This document shows positions 38,458 to 50,211 of a DNA stretch of 64,000 nucleotides, in pieces (positions within the stretch are counted from its first letter, which is position 1; each line of letters opens with the position of its first letter). This stretch comes from Pontibacillus chungwhensis. Its GTDB lineage: Bacteria > Bacillota > Bacilli > Bacillales > BH030062. The stretch is taken from assembly GCF_030166655.1 (NCBI RefSeq), contig NZ_CP126446.1:124001-188000 (forward strand). Reading direction: 5' to 3'. A program made the translations under genes and the position numbers. Below the pieces are notes generated by a model. That model was given only the letters and a program-made list of their open reading frames with translations. It was not told the DNA's origin and ran no database searches.

Positions 38458-38484
38458 ATATTCCCCTCACTTGTCCCATATATT
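38458..38484 (+). promoter_or_regulatory. Candidate sigma-E promoter of cwlD
   Basis: TCATATT at 38456-38462 followed 16 bases after its ATA by CATATATT at 38477-38484, matching the sigma-E pattern ATA-N16-18-CATACAAT in six of eight -10 positions. It lies between ybaK and cwlD; B. subtilis cwlD is transcribed by sporulation sigma factors. Confidence 0.6.
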
Positions 38485-38515
38485 GAGAAGTAGCTAGGAC
38501 GAGGAGGAGACAAGG

Positions 38516-39229
38516 ATGGGAAAAGCTTTTAAAATTTCTAGTTGGTTGATTGGTTTAGTGGTTCTCATAGTTCTTTTACGTTATCCAATTGAAACGAATG
38601 ATTCTTGGCAAACATGGTCCCTTCCCCTCGCTGGTAAGGTTGTGGTGATCGATCCAGGGCATGGTGGTGTCGATGGCGGGGCGGTAGGGAGTGATCAAAC
38701 ACTTGAGAAAGAAATTACGCTTGAAGTCTCTAAAAAACTACGGGATTACTTGCAGCAAGCGGGAGCACTTGTTTATATGACTAGGGAAAAGGATATGGAT
38801 CTTGCTGATGAAGACGAGAAAATTATATCTAAACGTAAGTCACAGGATTTAAGAAGGCGCGTGGAGTTTATTAATGAGAAAGAAGCGGATTTTTATGTAA
38901 GTGTTCATCTGAATGCTATTCCTTCTCCTAAGTGGCATGGGGCACAGTCTTTTTACAATGCCTCTTCACCAGAAAGTGAGCAGCTTGCAAAGTTTATTCA
39001 AAGTGAAATAAAGAGGAACCTTGAAAATACGAATCGGAGTGCATTAGCGATCAGCAATATGTATTTACTACGTAGTACAGAGGCTCCGGGGGCTCTTGTT
39101 GAAATTGGCTTTTTATCAAATATTCATGAGCGGGACTTGTTAAAGACAGATGAGTATCAAAATAAGGTGGCGGCTTCCGTTTATGAAGGGGTCTTACGTT
39201 ACGTCACAGAAGAGGAAGCACCTGAGTAA
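38516..39229 (+). CDS. cwlD: Spore cortex N-acetylmuramoyl-L-alanine amidase CwlD
   Basis: 237 residues: an N-terminal membrane anchor (about 8-22) and an Amidase_3 domain with zinc ligands in VIDPGHGGVDGGAVG, VSVHLNA, and the catalytic glutamate in ALVEIGFLSN. In Bacillus CwlD acts with PdaA (and GerS) to make muramic-delta-lactam in spore cortex, needed for germination. GGAGGAGACAAGG precedes the ATG. Confidence 0.93.
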   Translation: MGKAFKISSWLIGLVVLIVLLRYPIETNDSWQTWSLPLAGKVVVIDPGHGGVDGGAVGSDQTLEKEITLEVSKKLRDYLQQAGALVYMTREKDMDLADEDEKIISKRKSQDLRRRVEFINEKEADFYVSVHLNAIPSPKWHGAQSFYNASSPESEQLAKFIQSEIKRNLENTNRSALAISNMYLLRSTEAPGALVEIGFLSNIHERDLLKTDEYQNKVAASVYEGVLRYVTEEEAPE

Positions 39230-39329
39230 CCTTACTGAAAATTTCTAATTATCAAGCACTGTCATCCGTGATTTCTGCCTTTTTATGTTATACTACAACT
39301 TAGACATTATAGAAGGTTGGTGACAGAAT

Positions 39330-40382
39330 ATGATAACACAAGAACAAGTGGTGGATCTGCTACATCCTTTGCATGATCCTCATTTACATAGAACATTAGA
39401 AGAAACAGGCGGTATTGAAGAAATTAAAATTAAAGAAGAAAAGAATCATGTAAGCGTCAAGATTGCTATCGCGCAGCCTAATACAGCTGAACAGATGCAA
39501 TTTCAACAAGAAATTGTAAACGTTTTAAAAGGGGCTGGTGTTGCAACGGTAGGTTTACGATTCAATCAGTTATCTGATGAAGTGATTGAGCAATATGCTG
39601 TAGCTAGTAATGAGAGTGAGTCATTACTTGAAGGAAATACAGGGACGACCTTTATTGGTATTGCAAGTGGTAAAGGGGGCGTAGGGAAATCAACGGTTAC
39701 TGTGAACCTTGCGACTTCTTTAGCGCGTCTTGGTAAAAAGGTTGGAATTATTGATGCTGATATTTACGGGTTCAGCGTTCCCGATATGATGGGGATTGAA
39801 GAGCGCCCGGTAGTAAGAGGAGAGCAAATTATTCCTGTTGAGCGGTTTGGAGTCAAAGTGATTTCCATGGGCTTTTTTGTTGAGGACAACTCTCCAATTA
39901 TTTGGAGAGGTCCAATGTTAGGGAAAATGCTGACGAGCTTCTTTAAAGAGGTAGAGTGGGGCGACTTAGATTACCTACTTATAGATCTTCCGCCAGGGAC
40001 AGGGGATGTTGCGTTAGACCTTCATTCAATGTTGCCATCTTGTAAAGAAGTCATCGTTACAACTCCACACCCAACGGCAGCTTTTGTTGCAGCACGTGCG
40101 GGTCAGATGGCCATCAAGACAGAACATGAGATTTTAGGGGTTATTGAGAATATGGCCTATTTCCAGAGTGCTCTTACTGGTCAAAAAGAGTTTGTTTTCG
40201 GTCAAGGGGGAGGACCTAAGCTAGCTGAACAGCTACAGACGGAAGTACTTGGACAACTTCCTCTTCAACAGCCATATGAGGAAGAAGATATCTTTGCCCC
40301 TGGTGTTTACCAAGCGGATCATCCAACGGGTAAGATCTTTTTATCAATAGCAAATAAGATGATTAAAAAGATGGAAGCTTAA
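39330..40382 (+). CDS. salA: Mrp/NBP35 family P-loop ATPase SalA
   Basis: 350 residues: an N-terminal DUF59/MIP18-like domain (about 1-85) and a deviant Walker A SGKGGVGKST near residue 112, with DADIYGFSVPDM and LPPGTGD. Homologues carry iron-sulfur clusters; in B. subtilis SalA represses scoC and affects exoprotease production. The position between cwlD and gerD is syntenic. Ends at a bidirectional terminator. Confidence 0.92.
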   Translation: MITQEQVVDLLHPLHDPHLHRTLEETGGIEEIKIKEEKNHVSVKIAIAQPNTAEQMQFQQEIVNVLKGAGVATVGLRFNQLSDEVIEQYAVASNESESLLEGNTGTTFIGIASGKGGVGKSTVTVNLATSLARLGKKVGIIDADIYGFSVPDMMGIEERPVVRGEQIIPVERFGVKVISMGFFVEDNSPIIWRGPMLGKMLTSFFKEVEWGDLDYLLIDLPPGTGDVALDLHSMLPSCKEVIVTTPHPTAAFVAARAGQMAIKTEHEILGVIENMAYFQSALTGQKEFVFGQGGGPKLAEQLQTEVLGQLPLQQPYEEEDIFAPGVYQADHPTGKIFLSIANKMIKKMEA

Positions 40383-40387
40383 TGCAT

Positions 40388-40418
40388 AAAAAGGGTGCCT
40401 CGAAAGGGCACCCTTTTT
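40388..40418. terminator. Bidirectional terminator between salA and gerD
   Basis: AAAAAGGGTGCC pairs with GGGCACCCTTTTT around CGAA; A- and T-runs on both sides serve the convergent salA and gerD. Confidence 0.9.
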
Positions 40419-40481
40419 ATTTCTATCACTGCGATTCAATCCAGCTTATACGTTGCTAAACGGACGCTTATGCTTTAGACC

Positions 40482-41132
40482 TTACTCATTTCCTCCGGAG
40501 GATTGTTGATCTTGCTTTGATCCGCTACTTCCGCTGGAGCTTTTTTCACCTTGCGAGCCGCCTTCTTGGGATTGTCCTCCTGATTTCATTTCTTCAGCAG
40601 CTTTTAGGACAATTTCGCTCATCTTGGCTTTAAACATAGGGGTTTCCATTGTCTCCTGAATCGTCTTTTCTAAGTGTTCACGGAATTGCTGGCTTTTCAT
40701 AACAGTCAGCATTTGTTTCTCCATATCCGGATTTTGGAGTAGCTCTAACATGCTTTTTTGGTACTGTGAGTCTTTCATAAGGGACTTCATGATTTTCTTT
40801 TGTTCTTCTGAGAGGGACTCAGCGAATTTCTTCGAGAATTGGGGATTTTGGAACAATTCTTCCCAGAACTTTTTTCCCTTATCTGAAGTAATGGTATCTT
40901 CGATGCTTGTTTTTACAACATCGGATTCCAGAACGACTTGCTGTTTCATTTCTTTATCAGATAATACTTCTGTAATGGCTTTTTTGCCATCATCGGTCTT
41001 TAATATATCTACAACCATTTTCTTGGTTTTATCATAATCGGCTTGTTCTCCACCAGATGAGGAGTTGCCTGAACAAGCTGTCAGTACGGCCATTAGTGCG
41101 AGTAGGATTGCTATGCTCTTCATCCTAATCAT
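40482..41132 (-). CDS. gerD: Spore germination lipoprotein GerD
   Basis: 216 residues starting MIRMKSIAILLALMAVLTAC, a lipoprotein signal with lipid-attached C20. The ATG at 41132 lies seven bases after AAAGGAGC; codons further upstream have no ribosome site. The mature part is charged and helical, with a Ser/Gly/Gln-rich tail. GerD organises the germinosome of nutrient receptors in the inner spore membrane. A sigma-G promoter is visible upstream. Confidence 0.92.
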   Translation of the reverse strand: MIRMKSIAILLALMAVLTACSGNSSSGGEQADYDKTKKMVVDILKTDDGKKAITEVLSDKEMKQQVVLESDVVKTSIEDTITSDKGKKFWEELFQNPQFSKKFAESLSEEQKKIMKSLMKDSQYQKSMLELLQNPDMEKQMLTVMKSQQFREHLEKTIQETMETPMFKAKMSEIVLKAAEEMKSGGQSQEGGSQGEKSSSGSSGSKQDQQSSGGNE

Positions 41133-41165
41133 GAGAACGCTCCTTTCAATCACCTTACATATACT

Positions 41166-41195
41166 TAATATGAGATAATTGAAAGAAAATATACA
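41166..41195 (-). promoter_or_regulatory. Sigma-G promoter of gerD
   Basis: On the minus strand TGTATA (41195-41190), a 17-base spacer, and CATATTA (41172-41166), fitting the sigma-G pattern GHATR-N17-18-CATNHTA. The -10 lies 34 bases before the gerD start codon; gerD of B. subtilis is sigma-G dependent. Confidence 0.7.
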
Positions 41196-41275
41196 CACGT
41201 TTTAGCGTGAAAACGCTTGTTTTTATGGTAAAATACCATAGGATTGATTTACGGAAAAAAATAGGGGGATAAAAC

Positions 41276-41950
41276 GTGACAAGTCGTAAATGGGTGAATT
41301 TGTTTCTAACGACTTTATTATGGGGAGGGGTTATCACCCTTGTCGTTAGTTTCTTTGTACAAAGTGAACATTATGCAACAGCACTTAACCCTTTTAGTAT
41401 ATGGGAAGTCATTATTTTAACGCTTATGTATCTTGGATTAGGGTTTATTTTTAGCGTAATTAGCCAGATGGCGTTTTTTGCATACCTGACCGTTCATCAG
41501 TTCGGATTAGGGATGTTTCGTAAGCTATGGGGACCCATACAGGTCGTCTTGATTGCTTTTACTTTATTTGATTTAGTTTATTTCCGTTACAAGAGCGTTT
41601 CCGGGGAAGCGGGTCTTGCTACATTCTTTGTGTTGCCTGCTGCTTTACTCTTGTTCGGTTGGGCAGTCGCTTATGTGAAATCAAGAGAGACGAATGCCAA
41701 AGCATTTTTACCGGCCTTGTTCTTTATGGTCGTTATCACTTCCGTGGAACTCGTTCCTGCCTTTCAAGCAGATGATCCTGATTGGGTCATGCTTATGCTG
41801 CCTGCTGTCTTATTCTGTAACACCTATCAGTTATTAATTCTTCACAGGATCAATGAAGGACAATCGAAAGAAGAAGCGATTCCTGAGGCTGGATCGACTA
41901 AACCACCTCAAAAAAAGAAAAAAAAGAGAAAGAAAAAAAGCAAACGTTAG
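41276..41950 (+). CDS. kbaA: KinB-signalling pathway activator KbaA
   Basis: 224-residue membrane protein with about six hydrophobic helices and a strongly basic lysine/arginine tail (PPQKKKKKRKKKSKR). It starts with GTG at 41276 after GGGGGATAA. KbaA is needed for KinB activity in the phosphorelay that starts sporulation. Position between gerD and pdaB is syntenic with B. subtilis. Confidence 0.9.
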   Translation: MTSRKWVNLFLTTLLWGGVITLVVSFFVQSEHYATALNPFSIWEVIILTLMYLGLGFIFSVISQMAFFAYLTVHQFGLGMFRKLWGPIQVVLIAFTLFDLVYFRYKSVSGEAGLATFFVLPAALLLFGWAVAYVKSRETNAKAFLPALFFMVVITSVELVPAFQADDPDWVMLMLPAVLFCNTYQLLILHRINEGQSKEEAIPEAGSTKPPQKKKKKRKKKSKR

Positions 41951-41966
41951 GAGCGTTTGCTTTTTT
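41938..41966. terminator. Bidirectional terminator between kbaA and pdaB
   Basis: AAGCAAACG pairs with CGTTTGCTT, overlapping the kbaA stop codon, with a poly-A run before and six T after it. It serves both converging genes. Confidence 0.85.
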
Positions 41967-42726
41967 ATTTGATAGAACTGGACTTTGCGTCTGTCTTAGA
42001 GATCATTTCAGATATTGATACAAATTCGTATCCTTTTTGTTTTAATCCCGGGAGGACCGTCTTAAGTGCTTCGTTAGTTTGCTTAACAGAATCGGAGGCA
42101 TGAAGGACGATAATGTCCCCTCCCTGTGTTTCCTTCATGATTTCATCGACAATCGTTTGAGTACCAGGGTTCTTATAATCTTCAGGATTAATGCTCCACT
42201 GCACTACTTTAAAGCCAAGATCTTCTGCGAGGGTTAATACCTCTTTATTAAAGTGCCCGCTAGGAGGGCGTAAGAGGTTCACCTCTTCATATCCTAATTT
42301 CTTAAAGGTTTCTTTAGCATATAGTAAATCTTTCTTAACTTGGGTAATATCTTGTTTTAAGTAACTCTTATACCGATATCCCATCATTCCTAGATCATGT
42401 TTGTTCTCTGTAATTTCTTTAAGAATATCTGGGTGTTTCTCAGCCCATTCCCCGCTCACAAAGAATGTAGCCTTCACGTCATTTTTCTTAAGTGATTCCA
42501 AGATCGGGTATACTTCCTCTTGGCCCCAGCTGATATTAAACGTAATGGCTACATCCTTACTTTTCGAGCTGCTACTAATAAGTGCTCTTGGTCCTTTGTC
42601 AGTCGAGAAAACAGAAAAGGCATTATCTCGTTCCACCCACAAAAAGATTGCGCAGAATAAAGCTGCAACAATAACTAAGCCCCATTTCTTTATGCGGTTC
42701 CCGTTCCAAGCATAAAAGTGTTCCAT
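41965..42726 (-). CDS. pdaB: Polysaccharide deacetylase family sporulation protein PdaB
   Basis: 253 residues: start MEHFYAWNGNRIKKWG at 42726 after AGGAGAGGTG, a membrane anchor at about 16-31, and a NodB-type domain. Matches B. subtilis PdaB, needed to keep spores viable. The motif usually read as FDISWG is FNISWG here (N64), and the usual HxxxH metal pair is not apparent (H110, DLGMMG), so catalytic deacetylase activity is doubtful. RPPSGHFN and DIIVLHAS are conserved. Confidence 0.9.
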   Translation of the reverse strand: MEHFYAWNGNRIKKWGLVIVAALFCAIFLWVERDNAFSVFSTDKGPRALISSSSKSKDVAITFNISWGQEEVYPILESLKKNDVKATFFVSGEWAEKHPDILKEITENKHDLGMMGYRYKSYLKQDITQVKKDLLYAKETFKKLGYEEVNLLRPPSGHFNKEVLTLAEDLGFKVVQWSINPEDYKNPGTQTIVDEIMKETQGGDIIVLHASDSVKQTNEALKTVLPGLKQKGYEFVSISEMISKTDAKSSSIK

Positions 42727-42767
42727 CTCACACCTCTCCTTATCTTTCGGAAATCCCTGCTTAGTAC

Positions 42768-42794
42768 AACTTATGAGTGTAGGGGACAAATATG
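42768..42794 (-). promoter_or_regulatory. Weak sigma-E-like promoter of pdaB
   Basis: Minus-strand CATATTT (42794-42788) then CATAAGTT (42775-42768), 15 bases after the ATA. The -35 is good, but the spacing is one base short and the -10 matches only in part. Confidence 0.35.
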
Positions 42795-42872
42795 AACAAG
42801 CATCTAAATCATTTCATAAATTGGATATAAATGGACATGATAGGGAGGAACATATCAAAAAGAGGTGAGTAC

Positions 42873-43094
42873 ATGCTAGGACTTTTATTAAGGGATATGG
42901 AACGAAAAGAGATCGAGTATTTACTGAAGCGAGAGATGGATGAACTTTTAATGGATTTAGAAGATCATCGCATTGATCATGTAGTAAAAAGGGCTATGGA
43001 AGAGCGCTATAAAATTTTGTACCAATTATTCACCCGATTAGCCACTAAACATGACTGTATACGGTATGTACTGCCAAAGCGAAAACACAAATAA
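42873..43094 (+). CDS. Hypothetical charged 73-residue protein
   Basis: Not recognised. The ATG at 42873 follows AGAGGTGAG; an earlier ATG at 42831 lacks a ribosome site of comparable quality. The product is MLGLLLRDMERKEIEYLLKR onward, largely helical, rich in Glu, Arg and Lys, with no membrane segment or signal peptide. It starts 146 bases from the divergent pdaB and precedes a HAD phosphatase. Coding is supported by open length, ribosome site and codon usage like its neighbours. Confidence 0.6.
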   Translation: MLGLLLRDMERKEIEYLLKREMDELLMDLEDHRIDHVVKRAMEERYKILYQLFTRLATKHDCIRYVLPKRKHK

Positions 43095-43157
43095 GTGAAC
43101 TCTCCCTTATGTATGATACAATATTTATGAAATCGCTTTTACATAGGGGTGAGGGAA

Positions 43158-43814
43158 ATGAAAGAAATAAAAGCTATTATATTTGATTTAGATGGTGTCA
43201 TTACAGATACAGCTGAATACCACTATTTAGCCTGGAAACAACTCGCTGATGACCTGGGCATTCCCTTTGATCGAATCTTTAACGAACGTTTAAAAGGAGT
43301 TAGCCGCATGGACTCCTTACAAATGATTTTAGATCACGGTGGGATTGTGCTTGCTGAAGAGGAAATCGAAGCGCTGGCTCATAAGAAAAACGAACACTAT
43401 AAAACGTTTATCGGAAAAATTACCCCAGATGATCTTCTTCCGGGTATATTACCATTTTTAACACAGGTAAGAGCTGCGGGTATCCCAACAGCTTTAGCAT
43501 CTGCCAGCAAAAATGCTCGTCCCGTCATTCGTCAACTTCGCATTGAAAGCTATTTAGATACTGTTGTCGATGCAGCTTCTGTTGAAAGAGGAAAGCCTGA
43601 TCCGGAGATTTTCTTAAAAGCTGCCCAGCAATTAAATGTAAACCCAGAACAATGTGTGGGGATAGAAGACGCTGAAGCGGGAGTGAAGTCAATAAAGACA
43701 GCAGGCATGTTTGCAGTTGGTGTAGGGACAAAAACCGCTATGGCTGAAGCGGACTGGATTATAGATCATCCATCACAGCTTACATTAGAGGCACTTAAAA
43801 GCCATTATAAGTAG
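43158..43814 (+). CDS. pgmB: Beta-phosphoglucomutase
   Basis: 218-residue HAD hydrolase with the beta-PGM pattern: nucleophile motif IFDLDGVITDTAEYHYLAW, SxS motif ALASASKNA, a lysine at RGKPDPEIF, and GIEDAEAGVKSI. Converts beta-glucose-1-phosphate to glucose-6-phosphate after maltose or trehalose phosphorolysis. ATG at 43158 is preferred, six bases after AGGGGTG; GTG at 43149 lies inside that site. No sugar phosphorylase lies nearby, so the substrate is inferred from the family. Confidence 0.8.
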   Translation: MKEIKAIIFDLDGVITDTAEYHYLAWKQLADDLGIPFDRIFNERLKGVSRMDSLQMILDHGGIVLAEEEIEALAHKKNEHYKTFIGKITPDDLLPGILPFLTQVRAAGIPTALASASKNARPVIRQLRIESYLDTVVDAASVERGKPDPEIFLKAAQQLNVNPEQCVGIEDAEAGVKSIKTAGMFAVGVGTKTAMAEADWIIDHPSQLTLEALKSHYK

Positions 43815-43819
43815 GGATG

Positions 43820-43856
43820 AAAATCCTTCTGAAGATTTTTTAGAAGGATTTTTTAA
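43820..43856 (+). terminator. Intrinsic terminator after pgmB
   Basis: AAATCCTTCT pairs with AGAAGGATTT, followed by more T; it separates the gene from the rrn promoters. Confidence 0.85.
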
Positions 43857-43873
43857 TTTTTTTTGAAAAACAC

Positions 43874-43903
43874 TTGCCAAATAGTTTTATACCATGGTAA
43901 GAT
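43874..43903 (+). promoter_or_regulatory. rrn promoter P1
   Basis: TTGCCA at 43874-43879, an 18-base spacer, TAAGAT at 43898-43903. First of two tandem rrn promoters; the remaining bases of the 326-base stretch to the 16S start hold P2, boxA and the processing stem. Confidence 0.65.
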
Positions 43904-43979
43904 ATTTTTTGTTGTCAGCGAGATAAACACTTCAAAAAAGTTAACAGCAAAAACAAATCAACTTTTTTCGAAAAAGTGA

Positions 43980-44008
43980 TTGACGGAAACGAGATAAAAT
44001 GTTATATT
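43980..44008 (+). promoter_or_regulatory. rrn promoter P2
   Basis: TTGACG at 43980-43985, a 17-base spacer, TATATT at 44003-44008. Tandem promoters are usual for Bacillus rrn operons. Confidence 0.8.
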
Positions 44009-44040
44009 AGTTTTTGTCGCTGAAACACAGCGAAACAATT

Positions 44041-44060
44041 TGATCCTTGAAAACTGAACG
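44041..44060 (+). promoter_or_regulatory. boxA antitermination element
   Basis: TGATCCTTGAAAACTGAACG resembles the boxA sequence read by the Nus factors (NusB-S10), placed about 100 bases before the 16S start. Confidence 0.65.
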
Positions 44061-44087
44061 AAACAACATGTAACGTCAATGTCTTTA
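44059..44087 (+). other. Pre-16S processing stem, 5' arm
   Basis: CGAAACAACATG, GTCAATG and TTTAA here are complementary, with small bulges, to 45763-45790 downstream of 16S. Together they form the double-stranded stem cut by RNase III during 16S maturation. Confidence 0.7.
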
Positions 44088-44140
44088 AATTGATTTTTAA
44101 AGCCAGTAATCATTTATTTTGATGCTAGGCAGACTCACAT

Positions 44141-45713
<1,573 letters not shown>

Positions 45714-45720
45714 TACGGAA

Positions 45721-45746
45721 CTAGCGAGTCCTTCGGGACTTGCTAG
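45721..45746 (+). other. UUCG-loop hairpin after 16S
   Basis: CTAGCGAGTCC and GGACTTGCTAG pair over 11 bases (one G-T) around a TTCG tetraloop, between 16S and tRNA-Ile. Confidence 0.7.
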
Positions 45747-45762
45747 CAGGCACACATCGTGC

Positions 45763-45790
45763 CATTAAACCATTGACCATGTTTGTTTCG
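45763..45790 (+). other. Pre-16S processing stem, 3' arm
   Basis: TTAAACCATTGACCATGTTTGTTTCG is the complement of the leader arm at 44059-44087. Confidence 0.7.
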
Positions 45791-45830
45791 TTCGGTTTTG
45801 AAAGATTAATTCTTCAATTGTATAAGGAAT

Positions 45831-45907
<77 letters not shown>

Positions 45908-45929
45908 TTCCTATTTCTATTTAAAACAT

Positions 45930-46005
45930 GGGGCCTTAGCTCAGCTGGGAGAGCGCCTGCTTTGCACGCAGGAGGTCAGCGGTTCGATCCCGCTAGGCTC
46001 CACCA
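45930..46005 (+). tRNA. tRNA-Ala (TGC)
   Basis: 76 bases including CCA; anticodon loop TTTGCAC in stem CCTGC/GCAGG. In the 16S-23S spacer after tRNA-Ile. An identical body recurs at 50135. Confidence 0.97.
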
Positions 46006-46024
46006 TTTTTTAAACAGTACCTTG

Positions 46025-46047
46025 AAAACTAGATAAGAATTAGACAT
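46025..46047 (+). other. Pre-23S processing stem, 5' arm
   Basis: AAAACTAGATAAGAATTAGACAT is complementary, apart from a two-base bulge, to 49042-49065 after 23S. It also overlaps a boxA-like CTTGAAAACT. Confidence 0.7.
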
Positions 46048-46111
46048 CAAACCAACGTTAGATTTAACGTAAGCATCATTATGATGCGTCTTTTCACATC
46101 TTTATTAGATA

Positions 46112-49023
<2,912 letters not shown>

Positions 49024-49041
49024 AACTAAAGTGAAATGGTT

Positions 49042-49065
49042 ATGTCGTAATTCTTATCTAGTTTT
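49042..49065 (+). other. Pre-23S processing stem, 3' arm
   Basis: ATGTCGTAATTCTTATCTAGTTTT is the partner of 46025-46047. Confidence 0.7.
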
Positions 49066-49092
49066 GAAGGTACTCCTTCAACAAAACAATAG

Positions 49093-49208
49093 TATGGCGG
49101 TTTTGGCGAAGAGGTCACACCTGTTCCCATGCCGAACACAGAAGTTAAGCTCTTCAGCGCCGATGGTAGTCGGGGTTTCACCCCCGCAAGAGTAGGACGC
49201 CGCCATGC
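49093..49208 (+). rRNA. rrf: 5S ribosomal RNA
   Basis: 116 bases. Contains GAAGAGGTCACACCTGTTCC and CCGAACACAGAAGTTAAGCT; the 5' ATGGCGG pairs with the 3' CCGCCAT. Confidence 0.96.
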
Positions 49209-49268
49209 TTTGTTATCTTATAAAGCTATCCAAGAGACTTCTTCTAGGACAGATGGATTTGACAATAT

Positions 49269-49343
49269 TCCAACGTAGCTCAGTGGTAGAGCTATCGGCT
49301 GTTAACCGATCGGTCGCAGGTTCGAATCCTGCCGTTGGAGCCA
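49269..49343 (+). tRNA. tRNA-Asn (GTT)
   Basis: 75 bases including CCA; acceptor TCCAACG/CGTTGGA, anticodon loop CTGTTAA. Confidence 0.96.
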
Positions 49344-49347
49344 TTTT

Positions 49348-49420
49348 GCTTCCATAGCTCAGTCGGTAGAGCACTTCCATGGTAAGGAAGAGGTCGCCGG
49401 TTCAAGTCCGGCTGGAAGCT
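49348..49420 (+). tRNA. tRNA-Thr (GGT)
   Basis: 73 bases, acceptor GCTTCCA/TGGAAGC; anticodon GGT in loop ATGGTAA. No CCA is encoded (CTC follows), so the nucleotidyltransferase must add it. Confidence 0.95.
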
Positions 49421-49443
49421 CTCTGTAAGGAAATGTTTGAATT

Positions 49444-49518
49444 GGCCCGTTGGTCAAGTGGTTAAGACACCGCCCTTTCACGGCGGTAACACGGGTTCGA
49501 ATCCCGTACGGGTCACCA
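49444..49518 (+). tRNA. tRNA-Glu (TTC)
   Basis: 75 bases including CCA; anticodon loop CTTTCAC in stem CCGCC/GGCGG. Confidence 0.96.
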
Positions 49519-49528
49519 CTTAATATAT

Positions 49529-49604
49529 GGAGGATTAGCTCAGCTGGGAGAGCACCTGCCTTACAAGCAGGGGGTCGGTGGTTCGAGCCCGCCATCCTCC
49601 ACCA
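49529..49604 (+). tRNA. tRNA-Val (TAC)
   Basis: 76 bases including CCA; acceptor GGAGGAT/ATCCTCC, anticodon loop CTTACAA. Confidence 0.96.
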
Positions 49605-49616
49605 TTTATTTTTTCT

Positions 49617-49693
49617 GCCGACCTAGCTCAATCTGGCAGAGCAACTGACTTGTAATCAGTAGGTTGGGGGTTCGAGTCCCTCGGTCGGCACCA
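49617..49693 (+). tRNA. tRNA-Thr (TGT)
   Basis: 77 bases including CCA; acceptor GCCGACC/GGTCGGC, anticodon loop CTTGTAA. Confidence 0.96.
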
Positions 49694-49723
49694 GCAAGTT
49701 ATGTTCTAAAAAATAAATAACCC

Positions 49724-49753
49724 TTGCATATTAAATTGCATATGTGGTATACT
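49724..49753 (+). promoter_or_regulatory. Internal promoter within the tRNA cluster
   Basis: TTGCAT at 49724-49729, an 18-base spacer and TATACT at 49748-49753, in the unusually long 73-base gap before tRNA-Tyr. It would transcribe the last five tRNAs apart from the rrn promoters. Confidence 0.6.
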
Positions 49754-49766
49754 ATTCTTTGTGTTT

Positions 49767-49852
49767 GGAGGGGTAGCGAAGTTGGCCAAACGCGGCGGAC
49801 TGTAAATCCGCTCCCTCTGGGTTCGCAGGTTCGAGTCCTGCCCCCTCCACCA
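49767..49852 (+). tRNA. tRNA-Tyr (GTA)
   Basis: 86 bases including CCA with a long variable arm (class II); acceptor GGAGGGG/CCCCTCC, anticodon loop CTGTAAA. Confidence 0.96.
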
Positions 49853-49856
49853 TTTT

Positions 49857-49931
49857 TGGCCCATAGCCAAGCGGTAAGGCAACGGTTTTTGGTACCGTCA
49901 TGCGCTGGTTCGAATCCAGCTGGGCCAGCCA
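49857..49931 (+). tRNA. tRNA-Gln (TTG)
   Basis: 75 bases including CCA; acceptor TGGCCCA/TGGGCCA, anticodon loop TTTTGGT. Confidence 0.95.
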
Positions 49932-49941
49932 TTTTAAAAAA

Positions 49942-50017
49942 GAGCCATTAGCTCAGTTGGTAGAGCATCTGACTTTTAATCAGAGGGTCGGAGGTTCGAA
50001 TCCTCCATGGCTCACCA
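49942..50017 (+). tRNA. tRNA-Lys (TTT)
   Basis: 76 bases including CCA; anticodon loop CTTTTAA in stem TCTGA/TCAGA. Confidence 0.96.
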
Positions 50018-50052
50018 TTTTCACATTAACTTTGTTGATGTGTTTTTCGTTT

Positions 50053-50127
50053 GCGGAAGTAGTTCAGCGGTAGAACACCACCTTGCCAAGGTGGGGGTCG
50101 CGGGTTCGAATCCCGTCTTCCGCTCCA
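50053..50127 (+). tRNA. tRNA-Gly (GCC)
   Basis: 75 bases including CCA; acceptor GCGGAAG/CTTCCGC, anticodon loop TTGCCAA. Confidence 0.96.
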
Positions 50128-50134
50128 TATAAAC

Positions 50135-50207
50135 GGGGCCTTAGCTCAGCTGGGAGAGCGCCTGCTTTGCACGCAGGAGGTCAGCGGTTCGATCCCGCTA
50201 GGCTCCA
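50135..50207 (+). tRNA. tRNA-Ala (TGC), second copy
   Basis: 73 bases, identical in its body to the spacer tRNA-Ala at 45930, but TCA instead of CCA follows the discriminator, so CCA is not encoded. Confidence 0.95.
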
Positions 50208-50211
50208 TCAC

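Noticed and set aside
43820-44060. CRISPR-like or phage attachment repeats around the tRNA and rRNA genes
   Set aside because: Only the rrn leader repeats (boxA-like CTTGAAAACT before 16S and 23S) are present; no spacer array, integrase or att duplication was seen.
49359-49932. Minus-strand open frames across the tRNA cluster (proteins containing GLEPATSSLP and GIRTRVTAVKGRCLNHL)
   Set aside because: These are well-known spurious translations of tRNA genes read backwards; the real features are the tRNAs.
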